Below the pieces are notes generated by a model that worked only from the letters and a program-made list of their open reading frames with translations, did not search any database and was not told the origin of the DNA. Shown here piece after piece: positions 8,387 through 14,183 of a stretch of DNA of 17,763 nt; within the stretch, counting starts at the first letter, position 1, and the number at the start of each line of letters is the position of its first letter. The DNA comes from Deltaproteobacteria bacterium (GTDB lineage Bacteria > Desulfobacterota > Desulfobulbia > Desulfobulbales > BM004), in the NCBI GenBank assembly GCA_020346205.1, contig CP070776.1, positions 837,500 to 855,262 of the forward strand, in the 5' to 3' direction. Position numbers and translations under genes: made by a program.

Positions 8387-9296
8387 TTGTGAGTCCTGCA
8401 GCCTGGTTGAGTTCTGCCAGGATCTTTTTCTCATCCACGTTATGCATCATGGCACTCTGTCTGACTGATTCCGTAGCCTGCCCGGGACAGGAAAAACAGG
8501 CAGCACCATAGTATTTCTTAAATACCTTTTCCGTAGCCGGATATATTTTGAGGATGTCGCCTATAACATGCTGCTGCCTTATAACATCACCCTGTTTGAG
8601 CATTGCTCTGATGGATCCAAGTGATACTGGCTGGTCCTGAGTTGTCTCTTTTGCAGATTCTAAAGAGACAACAGCCTTGTTCAGGAGACTGGTTATCAGC
8701 TCACAATCCAGATCATGCCGCTCACAGGCCATACCAAGAGTAACAGGCAGTTGTTTAACCTTTTCTCTATGCGTAGGATCAGCCAGGGGTTTAAAACCGT
8801 TATTCACCAAAATGTCCAGGGTCTCCGGCCATTTGGTGAGAATTTCCCCTACCCTGGTTTCAGAAGTTATTTCAATTTTCGGCACTGGTTCTGCAGGAAG
8901 AGTTTCCACTTCTTCTTCCTCTGGAGCCATAAGCGTCACCCCGATATTTATGCAGAACAGCAAAACAGACAGCACTGAAAGAAGTGCAAAGATGGTAAAA
9001 CCCGCTGAAGGCCTTTCGGATGAAGTAAATACCATGCCGATCAGGCCAAGGTTGGAAACAATAAAATGAAGAGGCACCAACTGCGGCCATTGAAGCGTCC
9101 TGGCGTTAAATCGCGGCAGAATAAAATACCCTATTCCAAAGATCATCATGGCCATAAAACCGAGCAGGTTAAAATGGATATGGCCAAATTTCACCCATTC
9201 AGCTGTTTCAGCCATACCCATCCATATACCAAAGCTTGCAGCCAGAAAAAAATAGACTAAAGAAGCCAGCACAAAACCTTTTGTATATTTGTCCAT
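8379..9296 (-). CDS. Membrane protein: heme-copper-oxidase-like bundle fused to two DUF1858 domains
   Basis: A 305-residue two-part protein. Residues 1-125 form four predicted membrane helices (about 6-28, 37-61, 71-91, 98-123) with FGHIHFNLLGF (37-47, H39/H41) and H77, resembling the N-terminal part of NorB/cbb3-type oxidase subunit I; the catalytic second half of such a subunit is absent. After an acidic linker (124-140) come two DUF1858-type domains: the first (about 146-208) has no CxxC, the second (about 241-300) contains GAACFSCPG with the redox pair C267/C270, as in hybrid-cluster-associated disulfide proteins. The ATG at 9296 has GGGGGAG 6 nt upstream. It heads the four-gene operon. 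A role in haem, nitric oxide or thiol-redox sensing at the membrane is inference; no enzyme activity can be assigned. Confidence 0.8.
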   Translation of the reverse strand: MDKYTKGFVLASLVYFFLAASFGIWMGMAETAEWVKFGHIHFNLLGFMAMMIFGIGYFILPRFNARTLQWPQLVPLHFIVSNLGLIGMVFTSSERPSAGFTIFALLSVLSVLLFCINIGVTLMAPEEEEVETLPAEPVPKIEITSETRVGEILTKWPETLDILVNNGFKPLADPTHREKVKQLPVTLGMACERHDLDCELITSLLNKAVVSLESAKETTQDQPVSLGSIRAMLKQGDVIRQQHVIGDILKIYPATEKVFKKYYGAACFSCPGQATESVRQSAMMHNVDEKKILAELNQAAGLTNG

Positions 9297-9357
9297 TTAA
9301 ACTCCCCCTAATTCCTGCACTTGCTTTTATATGATTATGGTGTAAATGATTTGTTAA

Positions 9358-9450
9358 CTTTTTCTTGACATTGGTAAAGTATAGTATTGCAACTCCTGCT
9401 ACAGAAGCAATAAAAGAATACATGCCCTGCATCATATTTTCATAAACCAA
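9358..9450 (-). pseudogene. Possible small one-helix membrane protein, frame disrupted
   Basis: From the ATG at 9450 the minus strand encodes about 31 residues that look like a real small membrane protein: MMQGMYSFIASVAGVAILYF followed by TNVKKK, one hydrophobic helix and a positive end. The frame then runs through implausible sequence into the next gene to 9208. A single-base shift in the five-T run at 9359-9363 would end it at once (VKKS, stop). CcoQ-like small subunits have this layout and the next gene is oxidase-like, but the identification is weak. It also may be chance or the outcome of a sequencing error in the homopolymer. Confidence 0.25.
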
Positions 9451-9461
9451 GGAAAACCCTA

Positions 9462-9986
9462 ATGAGTTATCACGATATCTATATGAGAGAAGCTCTGCTT
9501 GAAGCCAGGGAAGCCCTTATTGCAGGGGAATTTCCGGTAGGCTGTGTCATGGTGTATGAGGAGGAAATCATCAGCAGGGGCCGCAGGATCAATTCAAAGG
9601 CCCCCAATGATAATGAGCTGGACCATGCTGAAATAATGGCTTTGAGAAAACTTTTTGCTCTGCATCCGGAGATCGATCGCTCCCAGATAATTGTCTATTC
9701 AACCATGGAACCCTGCCTCATGTGTTATGTAACTCTGCTTCTGAACGGTATCAATAAAATAGTCTATGCCTACGAGGACATTATGGGAGGCGGCACCAGC
9801 CTTAACCTCAAAGAACTCACTCCTCTTTATCAGGAGATGTCAGTTTCAATAACACCAAATATCCTGCGCAGGGATAGTTTGGAGCTTTTCAATTCCTTTT
9901 TTGCTGACCAGGACAATACTTACTGGCAGGATAGCCCGTTAGCCCGCTATACCCTTGACCAAATCGCTGCAGAGAACACCAAATGA
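9462..9986 (+). CDS. Nucleoside deaminase (cytidine/deoxycytidylate deaminase superfamily)
   Basis: Zinc-dependent deaminase of the TadA/GuaD-like branch. The 174 residues carry the zinc and catalytic motif HAE (H55, E57) and PCLMC (P84, C85, C88), preceded by the substrate-pocket region FPVGCVMV (24-31). TadA (tRNA adenosine-34 deaminase) and guanine deaminase are of similar length; here the motif after the cysteines reads YVTLLLNGI instead of the usual AGAI, and NDNELDHAE replaces the TadA-like form, so a substrate is not assigned and I give no symbol. The ATG at 9462 has AAGGA about 9 nt upstream. The stop overlaps the ATG of the radical SAM gene by 4 nt (ATGA), implying a shared function. 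Confidence 0.87.
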   Translation: MSYHDIYMREALLEAREALIAGEFPVGCVMVYEEEIISRGRRINSKAPNDNELDHAEIMALRKLFALHPEIDRSQIIVYSTMEPCLMCYVTLLLNGINKIVYAYEDIMGGGTSLNLKELTPLYQEMSVSITPNILRRDSLELFNSFFADQDNTYWQDSPLARYTLDQIAAENTK

Positions 9987-10993
9987 GCCAGCCGCAAGCC
10001 AGGACGGTAGGATTTAAACGAGGAGAAAGAAATGTCTTTTTCCATGTTCTTACAGCGTGCAATCTTTCTTGCCGCCACTGCTATATAAACCCCAAAGAAC
10101 ATGGCACAGAAATGGTCTCAAAAGAAAACATGATAGAATGGCTCAAACTATTCCAGGATGAGAGCAAAGAAACAAATGTGATCTTTCTGGGCGGCGAGCC
10201 CACCATGCACCCTGACCTGCCCCATGCCATCAGAGTTGCTAAAAAATTAGGTTACTCTTCTGTAACCGTTGACACAAACGGGTTTCTGTTTCACGATTTT
10301 TTGGAACGAGTCAATCCTTCAGATCTGGATTTTTTAAGTTTCAGCCTTGACGGTCCTGACCCTGAAGTAAATGATGCACTGCGCGGCAGAGGTGTTTTTG
10401 AAACATGTTCTAAAAATCTGCAGGCTGCTATTGCGGCAGGCTTTAATGTCAGTCTGATATATACTGTCAGCAGGTACAATATTGAACATTTGCAGAAAAT
10501 GGTTCCTCTGCTAGTCAAGTGGGGAGTAAAACGTTTCTTCATCCAGGTAATCGGCATCAGGGGTAAAACAGCCCTTAACGGTGCAGAAAAATGGCAGATC
10601 ACTTCAGAAGAGTGGCTTAGGGAAATCCCAAGGGTTGCATCTGATGCTGCCGCACATGGCATAACAACCATTTTTCCAAAGGTGTTTCTTGAACCAGGAG
10701 AAAAGTTTGAATGTGCAGGCAGGGTGGCGGAAAATTACTTCATATTTCCAAATGGCAGGGTCTACCAATGTCCCCTTTGTGAGGATTATCCAATAAACAG
10801 ATACAGGATTGAAGAAAACAGGCTTGTAGGCAACAGCGGTTTTACTGAAACAAAGCTCTTCAGTCTGGATATACCGGAAGGTTGTGTCATCAGCAAATTG
10901 CTGCAGCCCGAAAATCTCAGCTATGATGCAACAGGCAAACCAGTCTATAGAATCTCCTGCTGTCTTCTCAAGCAGGAGATGAGCAGTGGTTGA
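9983..10993 (+). CDS. Radical SAM protein with SPASM-like C-terminal cysteines
   Basis: Radical SAM enzymes use a [4Fe-4S] cluster to cleave S-adenosylmethionine. The 336 residues contain the cluster motif CNLSCRHC (C26, C30, C33), the SAM-binding GGEPT (70-74), VDTNG (96-100) and FSLDGPDPEVND in the barrel. The C-terminal part has six further cysteines (C244, C263, C266, C301, C326, C327) with FIFPNGRVYQCPLC, as in SPASM/twitch proteins holding auxiliary clusters. The start overlaps the deaminase stop, so the two are co-translated. The substrate is unknown: SPASM proteins modify peptides, proteins or small molecules. It ends 14 bp from the convergent chemoreceptor gene, with no obvious terminator between. 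Confidence 0.88.
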   Translation: MSQPQARTVGFKRGERNVFFHVLTACNLSCRHCYINPKEHGTEMVSKENMIEWLKLFQDESKETNVIFLGGEPTMHPDLPHAIRVAKKLGYSSVTVDTNGFLFHDFLERVNPSDLDFLSFSLDGPDPEVNDALRGRGVFETCSKNLQAAIAAGFNVSLIYTVSRYNIEHLQKMVPLLVKWGVKRFFIQVIGIRGKTALNGAEKWQITSEEWLREIPRVASDAAAHGITTIFPKVFLEPGEKFECAGRVAENYFIFPNGRVYQCPLCEDYPINRYRIEENRLVGNSGFTETKLFSLDIPEGCVISKLLQPENLSYDATGKPVYRISCCLLKQEMSSG

Positions 10994-11007
10994 GAACTCA
11001 GTCCCTA

Positions 11008-12741
11008 TCAATATTTACCGAAATCAGTATCATCCAGGTTGATTACATCCTGCGGATTTGTCTCTGGTGTGATGCGGTAGTCTATCTGGTGCTGGCCTGA
11101 AGTATCGTCATAATCCTCTACTTGTTCAGGTTGCAAATGCTCTGCGCTTTTCATTTCAAACTCTGACCTTTTAAGCTTAAATCGCTTTAGCATGGAACGC
11201 AGATCATTGGCCTGGGCTGAAAGCTCTTCAGCAGCCGCAGCTGATTCTTCAGCATTTGCTGTGTTCTGCTGGGTAACATTGTCAATCTGGGAAAGTCCTC
11301 TGTTCACCTGGGCGATCCCCTGTGCCTGTTGAGTTGATGCTTCGGCTATACCGTCTATCAACTTGGCTGTTTCATTTACATCACTGACAATCTCCACCAG
11401 TGCTTCTGCTGTCAGGTTCGCAATTTCTCCTCCTCTGGAAGTCTTTTCAACAGATCCTTCAATCAGTTGCGCTGTCTCCTTTGCAGCATTTGCACTCCGT
11501 GCTGCCAGACTCCGCACCTCTTCAGCTACTACCGCAAAGCCCTTACCGTGCCTGCCGGCCCTGGCTGCTTCAACTGCAGCATTAAGAGCCAGCAGATTTG
11601 TCTGGAATGCTATTTCATCAATGACCTTGATAATCTTGGATATATTTTTGCTTGCATTAGTAATCTCATTCATTGCAACGACCATGTCCTGCATCTGCGT
11701 ATTACCTTTTTCAGCTGCACGCTTGGCCTGGCTTGAAAGATGGTTGGCCTGGTTTGCATTCTCTGCATTGGCCTTTGTCTGCTCGCCAAGCTCCATAAGG
11801 GAACTTGAAATTTCTTCAAGGGAAGCTGCCTGCTCGGTGGCTCCCTGGGAAAGGGATTGGCTTGCATTATTGACCTGCTCTGCACCTGAATTCATCTGGT
11901 CTGTTGCGGAGTTGATCTGGTTCATTAACTGGTTGAGGTTCAAATTTGCCTCGGCCAGGGGTTTTTTTATCAAACCGCTTGCTTCAAAGGTAAAATCTCC
12001 ATCCGCCATTTTTTCAAAAGCAGTCAGGATCTCATTTTCCATGCTGGTGGCAAAATCATCCATGGCAGAGGACATCATGCCTATCTCGTCCCCTCTTTTC
12101 ATCTGCAAACGATAGGAAAGATTGCCCTTGTTTATCTCCTGGATCATTTCAATGATTTTATCAATTGGGCGGGAAAAGTTTAGGGCAATAAAAAGTGAAC
12201 AGAATAATCCCACTAATAAAATTACTACGCTGATTACCAATCCCTGCATCTGATTTGACTGCTTCAGGGCCAGTAGATCATCAATCTTAAGACCAATAAC
12301 AAGTGTACCGACCTGCCTGGAATTGCTGCCAATGATGGGAGCAGTGACATTAAGCAGCCGGTTTTCAACAAAGCTCTCAGTCTCTGCAGTTCCGCTCTTG
12401 AAATTTATGCCATCAGAGTTTTCTTTATTGTGTCCGTAAAAAAGCTCTTTGTTGCTGTCAAAGACAAGAATATAACTTAAATTCTGAAGTCTCTTCAATC
12501 CTTCAAGCGCTTCTTCGACTGAACGCTGGTCATCAAATTCCAAGCCAACACCCGCACCGAATGAAACAGCACTGGCAAGTGACTGGCTGTTCTCCTCCAT
12601 TAAGGCAACTGATTGCCTGTACTGACGCGGTGTTATAACAAAAATAAGCAACAAACATATAAAAACTGAAAGTACCAGGATCGGTAAAATCATCTGTGTT
12701 TTTATCGACTGCGCAAAGGTAATTTTACTGCTGCTGACCAT
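11008..12741 (-). CDS. Methyl-accepting chemotaxis protein with CHASE8-like periplasmic sensor
   Basis: A 577-residue transmembrane chemoreceptor. TM1 is about 18-37, the periplasmic domain about 38-163, TM2 about 166-187, HAMP about 188-243, then a coiled coil whose hairpin tip is 374-412 ([18 protein letters not shown] ... [15 protein letters not shown]), the CheA/CheW-contact region. The periplasmic part reads [18 protein letters not shown], then [12 protein letters not shown] and [12 protein letters not shown], the layout of CHASE8 domains such as in the cyclase YfiN. The C-terminus ends TDFGKY, not a classical NWETF CheR/CheB tether. The ATG at 12741 has AGGAG 8 nt upstream. It follows the YfiR-like gene after 58 nt holding a 10-bp hairpin, and so sits in the riboswitch-controlled operon. 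No che genes are in the window, so it feeds a chemosensory array encoded elsewhere. The CHASE8 call is by pattern only. Confidence 0.93.
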   Translation of the reverse strand: MVSSSKITFAQSIKTQMILPILVLSVFICLLLIFVITPRQYRQSVALMEENSQSLASAVSFGAGVGLEFDDQRSVEEALEGLKRLQNLSYILVFDSNKELFYGHNKENSDGINFKSGTAETESFVENRLLNVTAPIIGSNSRQVGTLVIGLKIDDLLALKQSNQMQGLVISVVILLVGLFCSLFIALNFSRPIDKIIEMIQEINKGNLSYRLQMKRGDEIGMMSSAMDDFATSMENEILTAFEKMADGDFTFEASGLIKKPLAEANLNLNQLMNQINSATDQMNSGAEQVNNASQSLSQGATEQAASLEEISSSLMELGEQTKANAENANQANHLSSQAKRAAEKGNTQMQDMVVAMNEITNASKNISKIIKVIDEIAFQTNLLALNAAVEAARAGRHGKGFAVVAEEVRSLAARSANAAKETAQLIEGSVEKTSRGGEIANLTAEALVEIVSDVNETAKLIDGIAEASTQQAQGIAQVNRGLSQIDNVTQQNTANAEESAAAAEELSAQANDLRSMLKRFKLKRSEFEMKSAEHLQPEQVEDYDDTSGQHQIDYRITPETNPQDVINLDDTDFGKY

Positions 12742-12772
12742 CCTGTATCTCCTGAGCCCTTTTCCTTGAGAT

Positions 12773-12797
12773 AATTCTTTCTTTTAGAGAAAGAATT
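12773..12797. repeat. Perfect 10-bp inverted repeat between the YfiR-like gene and the chemoreceptor gene
   Basis: AATTCTTTCT (12773-12782) and AGAAAGAATT (12788-12797) are perfect complements around a 5-nt loop, 2 nt after the YfiR-like stop. On the minus (coding) strand no T-tract follows, so it is not a classical terminator in that direction; it could stabilise or process the mRNA and set the ratio of the two proteins. On the plus strand it is followed by T residues, but no plus-strand gene leads into it. Confidence 0.6.
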
Positions 12798-12799
12798 TT

Positions 12800-13453
12800 T
12801 TACTTGATCACCTTATCTGCCAGGCGAAAAAGCCTCGGGTCAAAGTCTGCTCCCTGTTCCCCTGCAGTTATCAAATTAATAATGAGATTGACCTTTTCAG
12901 GCTGAACAACTATTCCAACTGCTGTTATACCAGCCTCGGCCTGAGCACCGGTGCTGCCAATGGTGAGAATTTTTTCATTGCCTGCATAATTTTTTGCTGC
13001 ATTAAATTCAGCATCAGTCAGGCCTCTGCCCAAATAAATAACATTCACTTTTTCTTTGGCAAGTAGACTGTCTTGATCCTTATCTGAGCTCACGCCAATG
13101 GGAATAAATGAAATACTTTTTCCGGCCATTCCTTTCTCCACCATTGTTTTTGCCATCATTACCATAGCATCCTTATCCTTCTCCGAATCTGCATCTCCAT
13201 CTTTATAAAGATAGCCCACCCTGATATCGTCTGCTCGCCCGGAAATATTCCTCTCATATCTGAACACCCGTTCCATGGTCTGGATATGTTCATGATGAAC
13301 TTTCATGTGGTCATCCATCATTTCAGGATGGCTCATCATCTGCCCGTGGTCTCCTCCCATCTGCATACCCTGTTTTTCCTGGGCAAGTATAGTTTGAGGC
13401 ACGAGCAATGCAGTTATCAAAATTATAAAAATTATTAATCTTTCCGTTTTCAT
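12800..13453 (-). CDS. Secreted YfiR-like (DUF4154) protein with His/Met-rich segment
   Basis: A 217-residue periplasmic protein. Residues 1-24 are a signal peptide (hydrophobic 6-18, cleavage near LAQ). Residues 30-60 are rich in potential metal ligands: M30, M32, H36, M39, M40, H42, M45, M46, H49, M50, H53, H54, H56, M60. The rest follows the YfiR pattern: IRVGYLYK, VNVIYLG, EKILTIGST, an EAGITAVGIVVQ strand, VNLIIN, and the terminal FDPRLFRLADKVI that matches the YfiR leucine/arginine helix. Known YfiR is a periplasmic repressor of the cyclase YfiN. Here the downstream partner is a chemoreceptor. The ATG at 13453 has GGGAGGG about 4 nt upstream. It is the first gene behind the c-di-GMP-class riboswitch. 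The family call is by pattern, the metal binding by composition. Confidence 0.65.
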   Translation of the reverse strand: MKTERLIIFIILITALLVPQTILAQEKQGMQMGGDHGQMMSHPEMMDDHMKVHHEHIQTMERVFRYERNISGRADDIRVGYLYKDGDADSEKDKDAMVMMAKTMVEKGMAGKSISFIPIGVSSDKDQDSLLAKEKVNVIYLGRGLTDAEFNAAKNYAGNEKILTIGSTGAQAEAGITAVGIVVQPEKVNLIINLITAGEQGADFDPRLFRLADKVIK

Positions 13454-13547
13454 GAATCCCTCCCACTGTTACAAAATGGTCATTTCTGGCAAGAGAAAAA
13501 AGTTATCCTTTCTCCCTTATTGATGAGCTGTGATAATATTTTTTGGC

Positions 13548-13585
13548 AAAAAAAAACCGGGCTGCCATTCCACTGGCAACTCGGT
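13548..13585 (-). terminator. Intrinsic terminator of the riboswitch
   Basis: On the minus strand a 12-bp stem (one A-C mismatch and one G-U pair) with loop GTGGAA is followed by nine T residues. It begins about 6 nt after the aptamer and 94 nt before the YfiR-like start. It can stop both transcripts from the local promoter and readthrough from the upstream kinase-regulator genes, and is the likely expression platform. Confidence 0.92.
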
Positions 13586-13590
13586 AAAAA

Positions 13591-13665
13591 TCTGCAACCC
13601 GGCTGTCTCAGTGAAACCCGTGGCTTTCCGTCCCTGCCTCACGGCAGGTTTGGCCTTGTAGCACC
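13591..13665 (-). ncRNA. GEMM-I (cyclic di-GMP class I) riboswitch aptamer
   Basis: On the minus strand the core reads CAAGGCCAAACC, a hairpin CCTGCC-GTGA-GGCAGG (plus coordinates 13633-13648) with a GNRA tetraloop, then GGGACGGAAAGCC, a second arm with GTTTC-ACT-GAGAC (13605-13617) flanked by CACGG and AGCCGGG as tetraloop receptor, and GGGTTGC closing against GCTAC. This matches the GEMM-I consensus: AAACC, GNRA loop, ACG-x-AAAGCC, CCGGG. By alignment to the Vibrio Vc2 aptamer, the ligand-contacting base 20 appears to be G (the c-di-GMP form) rather than A (the cGAMP-preferring form of Geobacter), but one extra C next to it makes that alignment uncertain. It controls the YfiR-like and chemoreceptor genes through the terminator at 13548-13585. 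Confidence 0.92.
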
Positions 13666-13693
13666 AATATATAGGTAAAAACACTTATGTCAA
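13666..13693 (-). promoter_or_regulatory. Sigma70-type promoter of the riboswitch operon
   Basis: On the minus strand TTGACA (13688-13693, 6 of 6) is followed after 16 nt by TATATT (13666-13671, 5 of 6). The predicted start, near 13659-13662, falls at the first bases of the aptamer, which is where a riboswitch transcript should begin. It lies 30 nt after the stop of the response regulator gene. Confidence 0.75.
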
Positions 13694-13722
13694 TAGAATT
13701 TCTAATAAAATCGAAGGAAAGC

Positions 13723-14088
13723 TCAGGAAAGAAGTTCTTCGACAGCAGCAAGAAGCTCCTGCTGTTTAAAGGGCTTCTGGAAGGTTTTTAGAGCTCCGAG
13801 ATTTTTAGCAAGTTTCAAGAAATCAATATCCTCAACATTGCCGCCGCCGGAAATAGCAATTACCTTGACCTTGGGAAATTCAATACTCATATCCATTATG
13901 AATTCGGTGCCTTCTTTCTCAGGCATGAATATATCCGTTATAATCAATTCTGCAGGATTCTCACGCTGCATATCAAGAGCTATATTGCCATTGGCTGCCT
14001 CAACTACATCATGACCAGCCTTAACAAGAACACGACTGAGAAGTTTGCGAAGACTGGTATCATCATCAATTACGAGTATACGTGCCAT
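13723..14088 (-). CDS. Single-domain CheY-like response regulator
   Basis: A 121-residue receiver domain with no output domain. Key residues are intact: acidic pocket D8/D9, phosphoacceptor D52 (IITDIFMP), S80 in the AISGGG switch, and K105 in FQKPF. I use the ATG at 14088; the longer frame from a GTG at 14100 would add four residues and cover the GAGAAA sequence that probably serves as the ribosome binding site. The Gly-rich loop after S80 (GGGN) and EDIDFLKLAKNLGA are common in Desulfobacterota receivers that act with PAS hybrid kinases. It follows the hybrid kinase gene by 95 nt on the same strand, so it is probably a second phosphate acceptor for that kinase. Its targets are not visible. 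Confidence 0.92.
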   Translation of the reverse strand: MARILVIDDDTSLRKLLSRVLVKAGHDVVEAANGNIALDMQRENPAELIITDIFMPEKEGTEFIMDMSIEFPKVKVIAISGGGNVEDIDFLKLAKNLGALKTFQKPFKQQELLAAVEELLS

Positions 14089-14183
14089 ATCTTTTCTCAC
14101 ACTGATTAGAATTTATTTTTGGAAATAACTTGCAGACAAAAATACAATCACAGGCACTGAATAACAAGCCTTTTCAGATTCTT

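Noticed and set aside
9356..9387. TTGACA at 9365-9370 with TATAGT as a promoter for the deaminase gene
   Set aside because: Spacing between the two elements is 9 nt, far too short for a sigma70-type promoter.
6512..10993. RiPP-type biosynthetic cluster suggested by a SagB-type enzyme and a radical SAM/SPASM-like protein
   Set aside because: The two are in different, divergent operons, and no precursor peptide, YcaO cyclodehydratase, peptidase or exporter is present.
11363..12115. A 250-codon plus-strand open frame opposite the chemoreceptor gene
   Set aside because: It is antisense to the strongly conserved MCP signalling domain, is Ser/Ala-rich with no family pattern, and has no ribosome binding site; it is a shadow of the MCP codon bias.
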